From assembly GCA_002403445.1 (NCBI GenBank), contig DHHU01000079.1, forward strand, positions 4,066 to 33,441: a stretch of DNA of 29,376 nt, in the 5' to 3' direction. This document shows positions 16,560 to 23,298 of this stretch, in pieces. Under the pieces are notes generated by a model. It made no database searches. It saw only the letters and a list, made by a program, of their open reading frames with translations, and was not told the origin of the DNA. Both the position numbers and the translations under genes were made by a program. Origin of the DNA: Salinisphaeraceae bacterium UBA4764. GTDB lineage: Bacteria > Pseudomonadota > Gammaproteobacteria > Nevskiales > Salinisphaeraceae. How positions within the stretch are numbered: position 1 is the first letter of the stretch; each line of letters opens with the position of its first letter.

Positions 16560-16853
16560 ATGGGACTTGGTGGTATAAGCCCGTGGCAACTACTCATTTT
16601 GTTGGCAATCGTGCTCGCGATTTTCGGCACCAAAAAACTCCGGAATGTCGGCGGCGATCTTGGTGCGGCCATGCGCGATTTTCGGGGTGCGATGCGCGAA
16701 GGTGATGACAAAAACGACAGCGAATCAGAAGAGGAAGATCGTGTCGTGGATCAACAGGACGGTGCAAGTGCACCCAAGCAAGCGCGCAACTCGAATGACG
16801 CCCAAAACCAAACGAAGGAAACGGCCGATAAGGCCAGCGAGCATAAAAGCTAG
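16560..16853 (+). CDS. tatA: Sec-independent protein translocase subunit TatA
   Basis: 97 residues. TatA oligomerises to form the passage for folded twin-arginine substrates. It has a single N-terminal membrane helix (about 7-23, SPWQLLILLAIVLAIFG) with the conserved FG hinge at 22-23 (FGTKKLRNVGGDLG), then an amphipathic helix and a polar acidic tail rich in Asp, Glu, Gln and Lys. The ATG at 16560 has GAGG (16551-16554) 5 bases upstream. It is 220 bases before tatB, unusually far for a tat operon; the gap holds a strong hairpin. Confidence 0.95.
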   Translation: MGLGGISPWQLLILLAIVLAIFGTKKLRNVGGDLGAAMRDFRGAMREGDDKNDSESEEEDRVVDQQDGASAPKQARNSNDAQNQTKETADKASEHKS

Positions 16854-16937
16854 CTCGCTCCTGTCTTTTGGGTTTTCGATGCTGTTGACGAATGGAGCCC
16901 TGAATAAGGATTCGATATTCGCACGGCACTTGGAGTG

Positions 16938-16949
16938 ATTACGCGTAAT
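16938..16949. repeat. 12-bp perfect palindrome in the tatA-tatB gap
   Basis: ATTACGCGTAAT is self-complementary over 12 bases and lies 20 bases before the larger stem-loop. It could be a protein-binding site. No promoter boxes fit well beside it. Confidence 0.35.
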
Positions 16950-16968
16950 GCCTTCGAACAGACACCCC

Positions 16969-16995
16969 GCTACATGCCAACGATTGGCATGTAGC
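16969..16995 (+). promoter_or_regulatory. Strong 12-bp stem-loop between tatA and tatB
   Basis: GCTACATGCCAA (16969-16980) and TTGGCATGTAGC (16984-16995) are exact reverse complements with a 3-base loop CGA. This is the longest perfect hairpin I found here. There is no T-run after it, so it is not a classic terminator. In mRNA it would sit 116 bases after tatA and 79 before tatB, where it could slow exonucleases and favour tatA mRNA, or partly stop transcription. Confidence 0.6.
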
Positions 16996-17073
16996 CTAGA
17001 TACGCCGAGGCTCGTTGGGTCACGGGGGCGGTGCACCAAGATTGATGTTGACCGGCACATAGACGTCTAACCT

Positions 17074-17730
17074 ATGTTTGACGTTGGTTTCTGGGAACTG
17101 TCGCTAATTGGTGTACTCGCCCTCGTGATTCTGGGGCCTGAGCGGCTGCCGGTCGCGGCTCGTACGCTGGGCCGCTGGGTTAGACGCGGTCGCCGCTTTG
17201 TGAGTAATTTCGGCGAGGAGTTGACGGGTGACTCCAGCATCGCCGATTTGCGGGAAGAAGTGCGGAAGATGCGCAGCGAAATCGAAGAACAGACGCGCGA
17301 GACCATCAATGATGTTGAGGAGGTGTCGAACGACGACAACAACACCGACGCGAGTGGACAAGACAGCAGCCAGCCTCGCTCGATGTATGAATTCAGCCTC
17401 GACGACGTCGATAATGCTCCCGGTGCCGATTATGAACCCGACAATCAGGCATCCGTTGCGGATGAATCAGTTGACGTATCAGATGACCTAGCTGACGAAT
17501 CCAAAGATTCCACCGTATCGGCACCGGAATCATCCGTTGAGGCGTCGGCAACGGCTGGTGAGTCGATCGAGCCAATCGACGCGCAAGTAGACGTCGAAGA
17601 CGAAGAAGCGCTATATGCGCGCGCCCGCCGACGCTATGCAGGTGTTGACGAGACGAATGACCTCGAACAAGACACTACAGGCAACGATGCTTCGTCTGCT
17701 CAAGCCAAAAGCCCAACTCTGAATGAGTGA
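17074..17730 (+). CDS. tatB: Sec-independent protein translocase subunit TatB
   Basis: 218 residues. TatB partners TatC in the twin-arginine receptor complex. The N-terminus MFDVGFWELSLIGVLALVIL with LGPERLP is diagnostic (membrane helix about 5-21, conserved Glu8 and GP hinge). A charged amphipathic helix runs to about residue 85, and the remainder is a long acidic Ser/Asp/Glu-rich tail (about 90-218), probably disordered. The tail is longer than in E. coli TatB. Start ATG 17074; no clear Shine-Dalgarno. Its stop overlaps the tatC start by 8 bases. Confidence 0.95.
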   Translation: MFDVGFWELSLIGVLALVILGPERLPVAARTLGRWVRRGRRFVSNFGEELTGDSSIADLREEVRKMRSEIEEQTRETINDVEEVSNDDNNTDASGQDSSQPRSMYEFSLDDVDNAPGADYEPDNQASVADESVDVSDDLADESKDSTVSAPESSVEASATAGESIEPIDAQVDVEDEEALYARARRRYAGVDETNDLEQDTTGNDASSAQAKSPTLNE

Positions 17731-18490
17731 TAACGACGACGAGAGTCGGGTTCTCAAACAAGAACCCCTGATCAATCATCTACTGGAGTTACGCACTCGG
17801 CTGCTCAAGATTCTGATCGGCATCGTTGTGGTCTTTGTACCCTGTGCCTACTTCGCGCGCGATCTGTTCACTTACCTCTCCGGGCCTCTGCTTGCGGCCA
17901 TGCCGGCTAACAACAATCTTATCGCCACCGGCGTTGCGTCGCCATTTCTAGCCCCATTCAAACTGGCCATGCTGGCCGCGGTTGCGCTCTCTTTGCCGTG
18001 GACTCTCTATCAGATCTGGATGTTTACTGCGCCCGCGTTATACAAGCAGGAACGCAAGCTAATCGTACCGTTGCTGGCTTCCAGTACATTGCTGTTCTTC
18101 GCGGGTATGGCGTTTGCTTACTACGTTATTTTTCCGATTATTTTCCGTTTTTTCGTTTCGGTTGCGCCCAATGGCGTGCAGGTAATGACCGACATCTCGG
18201 CCTATCTTGACTTCGTTCTGAAGTTATTCATGGCCTTTGGCGCCGCGTTTGAAATGCCGGTCGCTATATTTCTCATCGTCTGGACCGGGTTCGTGTCGAC
18301 CCGGCAACTCGGACAGTACCGCCCGTACGTCATAATCGCCGCGTTTGCTGTTGGCATGCTGCTGACTCCCCCCGATATTATTTCGCAGACTTGCCTGGCC
18401 GTACCGCTGTATCTACTTTATGAGCTCGGTATTCTGGCCGCGCGGGTGTTCCTGCCCGATCGGGCGGCAGACAATGACGACGATCAATAA
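17723..18490 (+). CDS. tatC: Sec-independent protein translocase subunit TatC
   Basis: 255 residues, the normal length, with six membrane helices. TatC binds the twin-arginine signal peptide. The cytosolic N-terminus carries PLINHLLELRTRLLK (the HLxELRxR motif with the key Glu), then the conserved first periplasmic region, the segment ALYKQERK after helix 2 and FAFGAAFEMPVA-like FMAFGAAFEMPVAIF with the conserved Glu. TPPDIISQ before helix 6 is also typical. Starts inside the end of tatB (8-base overlap). The tail is short and acidic. Last gene of the tat operon. Confidence 0.97.
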   Translation: MSDNDDESRVLKQEPLINHLLELRTRLLKILIGIVVVFVPCAYFARDLFTYLSGPLLAAMPANNNLIATGVASPFLAPFKLAMLAAVALSLPWTLYQIWMFTAPALYKQERKLIVPLLASSTLLFFAGMAFAYYVIFPIIFRFFVSVAPNGVQVMTDISAYLDFVLKLFMAFGAAFEMPVAIFLIVWTGFVSTRQLGQYRPYVIIAAFAVGMLLTPPDIISQTCLAVPLYLLYELGILAARVFLPDRAADNDDDQ

Positions 18491-18867
18491 CCCGATCGCC
18501 TAGCAAGTGTGACCGGGCGGTCAGATAGCCGCCTGGTTTCACCGACTCGTGACCGCGAGCGCTTTTCACTTTTGATTGGCTCGGCACCTGCTTCCATATG
18601 ACCAGTTGGTGTGCCAGTGATGGCGCCGCTCCCATCCTTGACGCAGAGCAGCACTTTCTCGGCTGGAGCAATTGATTGTGGTCACAGACTGGGCAACCAA
18701 TGTTTGAGGTCAAGGTCGGCCATGTTGCCGTCGGTGAGTGGTGTCTGAAAGATATCAATTGTTCTATAACCGGGCATCAGTCGCTGCGGTTTGATTTATT
18801 GACTCGGCCGGAATGCCCGGATTCGCACACCAAAATTTGCAGATGAGCGCAATCCCTGTATCGCAAC

Positions 18868-18902
18868 GTCGATTGTCACCAGCAATCACAAGGACAATCG
18901 AC
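18868..18902. repeat. 10-bp perfect inverted repeat, possible operator
   Basis: GTCGATTGTC (18868-18877) and GACAATCGAC (18893-18902) are exact reverse complements separated by 15 bases, so the arm centres are 25 bases apart. The repeat ends 6 bases before a TTGACA box. That position suits an upstream regulator-binding site, but no regulator gene is adjacent. Confidence 0.45.
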
Positions 18903-18908
18903 TGTGAG

Positions 18909-18937
18909 TTGACAGCGAGTTTCGGTCGTAATGTATG
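18909..18937 (+). promoter_or_regulatory. Candidate promoter upstream of the small ORF
   Basis: A perfect -35 box, TTGACA (18909-18914), is followed after 17 bases by TGTATG (18932-18937), which matches the -10 consensus at three of six positions. TATGAC at 18934-18939 (19-base spacer) matches four. Transcription would start near 18945 and run into the ORF at 18984. Confidence 0.35.
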
Positions 18938-18983
18938 ACTACCCGACGGCACGTATTAGGCCGAATCAAACCGTGACACGAAG

Positions 18984-19178
18984 ATGGAATTCAACCGCAA
19001 GCTTGACCTGAAGCTGCTGGTTTTGAGGCAGACAACCTTTTACGTTGCCGTGACGATCGTTGCTATTCGCTTCCGCAACGCGGCCGGTTGGCACCCTTCG
19101 GTGCCCCTGAGCGAGCTGACGACGGGGTTCGTCGTCATTTATAAGTGGCTTGAACTGCTTCGTCTAGAGTTGACTTGA
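18984..19178 (+). CDS. Small hypothetical membrane-type ORF
   Basis: 64 codons from ATG 18984. Not recognised. Residues about 10-29 (KLLVLRQTTFYVAVTIVAIR) could be one membrane helix preceded by a basic N-terminus. The rest has two more hydrophobic patches with LSELTTGFVVIYKWLELL. It vaguely resembles the N-terminal membrane anchor of sensor proteins cut short, but that is only an impression. No good Shine-Dalgarno is seen. The last 15 bases overlap the 3' end of the opposing phoH-like gene, and an 8-bp hairpin lies inside the frame, so it may not be translated. Confidence 0.25.
   Translation: MEFNRKLDLKLLVLRQTTFYVAVTIVAIRFRNAAGWHPSVPLSELTTGFVVIYKWLELLRLELT
19117..19137 (+). terminator. Terminator-like hairpin before the phoH-like 3' end
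   Basis: TGACGACG (19117-19124) pairs with CGTCGTCA (19130-19137) around a 5-base loop and is followed by TTT. The T-run is short, so termination would be weak. A second stem, GGCACC/GGTGCC (19090-19105, loop CTTC), is just upstream. It faces rightward, and so could end a transcript from the 18909 promoter or run-off from tat. Confidence 0.4.
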
Positions 19179-20600
19179 CGCGAAGTCGGCCAGTCGTGAT
19201 CGCTCACCGCGCGCCAGGGTTACATGGCCGGCGTGGACCCAGTTACGGAAGCGGTCGACGACGTAGGTCAGCCCGGAGCTGGTCTCGGTGAGATAGGGCG
19301 TGTCGATTTGTGCCAGGTTGCCCAGGCAGACGAATTTTGTGCCCGGACCGGCGCGCGTGACCAATGTTTTCATCTGTTTGGGCGTCAGGTTCTGGGCTTC
19401 GTCCAGAATAACGAAGCGCTCGAAGAACGTCCGTCCGCGCATGAAATTCACCGACCGAATCTTAATGCGGTTCGACAATAATTCCTGAGTCGCTGCACGT
19501 TCCCAGCCACTGGACTCCTCGCGGCCGGTCAAGACTTCGAGATTGTCCATCAGCGCGCCCATCCAGGGCGTCATTTTTTCTTCTTCGGAGCCTGGCAGAA
19601 AGCCGATGTCGTCACCGACCGGCACGGTGACCCGAGTCATGATGATTTCGCTGTAGCGATCGGCGTCGAGAACTTGTGATAAGGCTGCGGCCAGCGTGAT
19701 GAGTGTTTTGCCGGTACCCGCGGCGCCCAACAGCGTGACAAAGTCGATATCCGGATCCATCAAAAGGTTGAAAGCGAAGTTCTGCTCGCGGTTGCGGGCG
19801 TTCATGCCCCAAACCGAGCGTTTGCCCGGACGGTAGTCCTCGGCGAGTTGCAGCGTAGCAACGCCGTTACTTACTTCGCGCGTTATGAGTTCGGGGTCGG
19901 CGGGGCGCTCGAAGTGCAGGAGTTCGTTGACGTGCCAGTCGGCAAGTTCCTCCGATTCGATTCGGTAATACGTGCCGGTTTCGTCTTGCCAAGAAGACAA
20001 ATCGTCGGCATGCAAGTCCCAGAAATCGTCTGGCAGACGTGTATACCCCGTATAAAGCAGATCAAGGTCTTCCAGCACCTTGTCACTGGCGTAGTCCTCG
20101 GCAGTGACCCCAACGACGGCGGCTTTTATCCGTAGGTTGATGTCCTTGGAAATCAGAATCACCGAGCCGTTGATTTCGGCCTGACTCAGCGCCAACGCAC
20201 TCAAGAGAATCGAGTTGTCCGGTTTGTTGCCAGGCAGGAGCCCCGGCAGCGTCGTGTCTGGAGGCTTCATTTCAAACCGCAAGCGGCCGGTTGCCCGTGG
20301 TGCAGGGTCGCCATTGATCATTGGGTTGATGGCGTCGAGCGCCAGACCATGGTCGATTGACGCGGGTTCGGCGCTGGCCATCAGTTCATCCAGAAAGCGG
20401 CTGACTTGGCGCACGTTGCGCGCGACTTCTGACACGCCTTTTTTGCCAGCGTCGAGCTCTTCGAGCACGACCATCGGCACGAACACATCGTGCTCCTCGA
20501 AACGAAATAATGCGCTCGGGTCGTGCATCAGCACATTGGTGTCGAGCACGTAGGTTTTGCGTTGCGTGTTTGAGGTTTGGGTAAGTGCGTCTTCAGGCAT
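19164..20600 (-). CDS. PIN domain - PhoH-like ATPase (PhoH2 type)
   Basis: 478 residues with the chosen start. The N-terminal PIN RNase domain (about 10-165) keeps its acidic residues: YVLDTNVLMH, VVLEELD, KPDNSILLSA and LISKDINLR. The C-terminal PhoH ATPase has Walker A GAAGTGKT at about 292-299, a Walker B-like FVILDEAQNL and conserved MRGRTF and GNLAQIDTPYL segments. Proteins of this build are linked to RNA unwinding and cleavage (PhoH2). ATG 20598-20600 overlaps the end of bcp by 8 bases. A GTG at 20618 is the alternative; neither has a Shine-Dalgarno, so translation probably depends on bcp. Confidence 0.9.
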   Translation of the reverse strand: MPEDALTQTSNTQRKTYVLDTNVLMHDPSALFRFEEHDVFVPMVVLEELDAGKKGVSEVARNVRQVSRFLDELMASAEPASIDHGLALDAINPMINGDPAPRATGRLRFEMKPPDTTLPGLLPGNKPDNSILLSALALSQAEINGSVILISKDINLRIKAAVVGVTAEDYASDKVLEDLDLLYTGYTRLPDDFWDLHADDLSSWQDETGTYYRIESEELADWHVNELLHFERPADPELITREVSNGVATLQLAEDYRPGKRSVWGMNARNREQNFAFNLLMDPDIDFVTLLGAAGTGKTLITLAAALSQVLDADRYSEIIMTRVTVPVGDDIGFLPGSEEEKMTPWMGALMDNLEVLTGREESSGWERAATQELLSNRIKIRSVNFMRGRTFFERFVILDEAQNLTPKQMKTLVTRAGPGTKFVCLGNLAQIDTPYLTETSSGLTYVVDRFRNWVHAGHVTLARGERSRLADFASSQL

Positions 20601-21084
20601 GTTTTGTATTGTGGTCACGATTTAATTGGCGTAAAGCCGCCAATACGCTATCGGCGTGTTCAGTCACTTTGACACCGCGCCAGATTTGTCGTACGACGCC
20701 GTTGGCGTCGATCAGAAAAGTTGAGCGTTCGATACCGACGTGGCTTCGGCCATAGAGTTTTTTCTCTTTCAAGACTCCGAATCGTTGGCAAATTGTCTCG
20801 TCGGCATCACTGATCAACGGAAAAGGGAAGTGGTATTTAGCGCGAAAGTTCTCGTGTTTACGGACCGAATCGCGTGAGACACCGACGATCTCGGCACCTT
20901 CGGCTTGAAACGCTTGGTATAAATCACGAAACGCTTCGCCTTCCTGGGTGCAGCCGGGAGTGTTGTCACGTGGGTAAAAATAAAGCACTAGTGTCCTACC
21001 GGCAAAGTCGGAAAGACTAAGTGTCTGGTTGTCGGTCGCTGGTGCGGAAAACTCCGGTGCGGGCTGGTCAATTTCGACGCTCAT
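20593..21084 (-). CDS. bcp: Thioredoxin-dependent peroxiredoxin (Bcp/PrxQ)
   Basis: 163 residues. It reduces hydrogen peroxide and organic peroxides with electrons from thioredoxin. Peroxidatic Cys45 is in YPRDNTPGCTQEG. The resolving Cys that many Bcp proteins have five residues later is absent here (Glu-Ala-Phe follows). The only other Cys is Cys99 in ADETICQRFG, so it may act as a 1-Cys enzyme or use Cys99. Conserved Arg near 117-120 is seen in GIERSTFLID. ATG 21082-21084 has AAGG 7 bases upstream. It is 13 bases downstream of gcvR. Confidence 0.94.
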   Translation of the reverse strand: MSVEIDQPAPEFSAPATDNQTLSLSDFAGRTLVLYFYPRDNTPGCTQEGEAFRDLYQAFQAEGAEIVGVSRDSVRKHENFRAKYHFPFPLISDADETICQRFGVLKEKKLYGRSHVGIERSTFLIDANGVVRQIWRGVKVTEHADSVLAALRQLNRDHNTKHA

Positions 21085-21096
21085 TGCGATACCTTT

Positions 21097-21636
21097 TCAA
21101 TGTTTGATGGGGTCGAGCACGCCGTCGGCGAACAATTCGTCGCACAAGTCCATAAACGCATCGCGCAGCGTTTGTGGATGCTGGATAGTGGGAACCTCTA
21201 GCGTGAAATGCAGACTGCACATCGCGGCCTCTGTAATCGACGAGCGATATGTCTGGGCGGTCAATTCAGTGGTTCGGACGCCGTAGTCGTCAAAAAAACG
21301 CGACAGCGATACCAGCAGATTATCTTGGTCGGGCGCAACGATATCCGCCGCGTAGGGGCGGTAGTCGCCACCGTTTGGCCGGCGCGCCGCAGCGCTGGCA
21401 TGCATGGATAATCCCAGCGATTCACCGAGCGCGGGCAATGCCGATTCCATCTTGGCAATCTCGTTCCAGTTGCCAACCGCCAGAATAGTGACCACGGTTT
21501 GATCACCCACTGGCATAATTCGGAAGTCGTCAATGGCGCAGCCACGCTGGCCGATGGCGGCCAACAACTCGGTCAGCAACGTTTCGCGAGCCGGCCCCAT
21601 GGCCGTGATCGACAAATATTTCTTGGTGTCGGCCAT
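21097..21636 (-). CDS. gcvR: ACT-domain protein, glycine cleavage repressor-like (GcvR)
   Basis: 179 residues with two ACT domains (about 7-75 and 95-165), as in GcvR, which in E. coli binds GcvA to repress the glycine cleavage operon in the absence of glycine. The first ACT begins YLSITAMGPARETLLTELLAAI, with the typical GCAIDDFRIM strand. Position supports the call: divergent from dapA and followed by bcp, the conserved dapA-gcvR-bcp order. No DNA-binding domain is present, so it would work through a partner not seen in this window. No strong Shine-Dalgarno. Confidence 0.85.
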   Translation of the reverse strand: MADTKKYLSITAMGPARETLLTELLAAIGQRGCAIDDFRIMPVGDQTVVTILAVGNWNEIAKMESALPALGESLGLSMHASAAARRPNGGDYRPYAADIVAPDQDNLLVSLSRFFDDYGVRTTELTAQTYRSSITEAAMCSLHFTLEVPTIQHPQTLRDAFMDLCDELFADGVLDPIKH

Positions 21637-21693
21637 AAAATATTGATATCAGGATTGAGCTTGGCGGCGATTGGGTTCGATCGCAGCATGCGT

Positions 21694-21723
21694 ATTACAA
21701 CCCCGTAAGGATACGGTTACAAT
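21694..21723 (+). promoter_or_regulatory. Candidate dapA promoter with internal inverted repeat
   Basis: ATTACA (21694-21699) and TACAAT (21718-21723) are 18 bases apart; the -10 box matches five of six positions. The spacer holds CCGTA/TACGG (21703-21707 and 21712-21716), a 5-bp inverted repeat well placed for an operator. The leader to dapA GTG 21816 would be about 85 bases. Confidence 0.4.
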
Positions 21724-21815
21724 CTAGTTCTGAACAAGTTGGCGAGCCGCCGGGCAGTGTTAGGCACCGGTCAGCGGTCGACAACAATACACTCTTACTG
21801 ACGAGGGCGATTGAC

Positions 21816-22721
21816 GTGACTGCCAAATATTCCGGCTTGGGCGGCAGCATGGTGGCATTGGTAACGCCAATGCACGTTGACGGCAGCGTCGACTGGGACG
21901 CGCTGGAACGCTTAGTGGATTGGCACATCGAATCCGGCACCGACGGCATCGTGGCTGTCGGGACAACCGGGGAATCGGCGACGCTCGGCTTCAACGAACA
22001 CGACGAACTGATTGGCCGCACTGTGGAACTGGTCGATAAACGCGTTCCAGTCATCGCCGGTACTGGAGGCAACGCCACCGACGAAGCCATTCGTTTGACG
22101 CGCCACGCCAAGCGCGTGGGTGCCGATGCCTGCCTGCTGGTTACGCCGTATTACAATAAACCCACTCAGGAAGGTCTATATCGTCATTTTCACGCCATCG
22201 CCATGGCGGTCGACATTCCTCAGGTACTCTACAACGTGCCGAGCCGGACCGGAGTCGACATGTTGCCCGAGACCGTAGCCCGTCTGGCCGAGATCGATAA
22301 CATCGTGGCCCTCAAAGAAGCCAAGGGCTCGATCGACCGCATTCACGCGCTCATCGAAACCCTGGGGGACGATGTGGCCATATTCTCGGGCGACGACGGC
22401 ACCGCCATGGAAACCATGCTCGTTGGCGGCAAGGGCGATATTTCGGTTACGGCCAACGTCGCCCCGAAAGCGATGCACGACATGTGCGAAGCCGCGATTG
22501 CCGGGGATCGTCAACGCGCCGAAGCCCTCGAAGCCGAACTCTCCAAACTGCATAGCGTGCTGTTTCTCGAGCCCAATCCCGTGGCCGTCAAATGGGCGCT
22601 CGCCGAGTTGGGCTTTATCGAGCCCGGCATTCGTCTACCCATGACTCCGCTTGCCGAGCATTTTCACGATAGCGTGCGCGAGGCGCTGGTCGATTTTGGG
22701 CTTAAGCCCTCATCTGCATGA
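21816..22721 (+). CDS. dapA: 4-hydroxy-tetrahydrodipicolinate synthase
   Basis: 301 residues. DapA condenses pyruvate with aspartate semialdehyde in lysine and meso-diaminopimelate synthesis. A TIM-barrel lyase: the Schiff-base Lys is in IVALKEAKGS, the Tyr in LYNVPSRTG, and the loop GTTGESATL binds the substrate carboxylate. Start GTG 21816, with GAGGG 8 bases upstream (21803-21807). The frame then reads MTAKYSGLGGSMVALVTPM, matching the family N-terminus. It is divergent from gcvR and followed by a short lipoprotein. Confidence 0.96.
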   Translation: MTAKYSGLGGSMVALVTPMHVDGSVDWDALERLVDWHIESGTDGIVAVGTTGESATLGFNEHDELIGRTVELVDKRVPVIAGTGGNATDEAIRLTRHAKRVGADACLLVTPYYNKPTQEGLYRHFHAIAMAVDIPQVLYNVPSRTGVDMLPETVARLAEIDNIVALKEAKGSIDRIHALIETLGDDVAIFSGDDGTAMETMLVGGKGDISVTANVAPKAMHDMCEAAIAGDRQRAEALEAELSKLHSVLFLEPNPVAVKWALAELGFIEPGIRLPMTPLAEHFHDSVREALVDFGLKPSSA

Positions 22722-22797
22722 GTGCCACGGACAGAGTGTGCAGCCATTCCACGACCTGCCGACGTTGCCGACAAACACGGTTCTATCGAGACGACTC

Positions 22798-23136
22798 ATG
22801 ACGACGCAATTTGCCTGTAAAGCCGCGCCAACGACCGTCTTGCTCGGTATCGTACTGCTTCTATTGGCCGGCTGCGGCGGCCCCCCGGCCTGTATGCAGC
22901 CACAGCCCTACATGAAAGCCAAGAGTTATCCCAAGATCAAGATTCCACCCGGCCTGAAGCAAGTGGCGTCCAACGATGCAATGACGATTCCCAAGGTGCC
23001 CAAGGGCCCGATTGGTCAGTACAAAAAAGCGCCGGCTAACACCGCGCCCGATAATCCAGCCGCGCGCTGTCTGACTACGCCGCCGCCTTTGCCGAAATCG
23101 GTCATCAACATGTCGAAATCGGGAACCGGATCGTAA
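22798..23136 (+). CDS. Short lipoprotein, BamC N-terminus-like
   Basis: 112 residues. A signal peptide (about 1-25) ends in the lipobox LAGC with Cys26, followed by Gly and Gly, which favours outer-membrane sorting. The mature part is a Pro/Lys-rich segment with no obvious fold: YMKAKSYPKIKIPPGL... then TIPKVPK. This recalls the BamC N-terminal stretch (Y...A..L..P.GM....YAIP) that lies along BamD, and the gene sits where bamC follows dapA in enteric genomes. The two helix-grip domains of BamC are missing. I start at ATG 22798; the frame is open further upstream, overlapping dapA, but that would bury the signal peptide. Confidence 0.7.
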   Translation: MTTQFACKAAPTTVLLGIVLLLLAGCGGPPACMQPQPYMKAKSYPKIKIPPGLKQVASNDAMTIPKVPKGPIGQYKKAPANTAPDNPAARCLTTPPPLPKSVINMSKSGTGS

Positions 23137-23203
23137 TGGAAAAAACAGCAGGGGTGAGTCAGCTCGGTAGGTAGTCGAAAGAAGTTACAGTTTATATTAA
23201 CTA

Positions 23204-23295
<92 letters not shown>

Positions 23296-23298
23296 AAG

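Larger units (their letters stand above)
18491..19163. other. 673-base region without a recognised gene
   Basis: This lies between the end of tatC and the end of the convergent phoH-like gene. Reading all frames, the only candidate gene is the small one at 18984-19178. The left part (18491-18860) is stop-rich with no long frame; short symmetries occur at 18510-18525 (TGACC...GGTCA). The right part contains a 10-bp inverted repeat, a TTGACA box and two hairpins, listed separately. It may be a remnant of a lost gene or a small-RNA/small-protein locus. Confidence 0.5.

Noticed and set aside
18541..18575. Terminator for the tat operon (short CTCG/CGAG stem followed by T-rich sequence)
   Set aside because: The stem is only 4 bp and the T-runs are interrupted; too weak to list as a terminator.
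18378..18758. 126-codon minus-strand frame over the tatC 3' end and beyond
   Set aside because: Overlaps about 110 bases of tatC antisense, no domain, no ribosome site, unusual composition.
22651..22797. Longer form of the short lipoprotein starting inside dapA
   Set aside because: It would place about 49 non-hydrophobic residues before the signal peptide, which would then not work as a lipoprotein signal.
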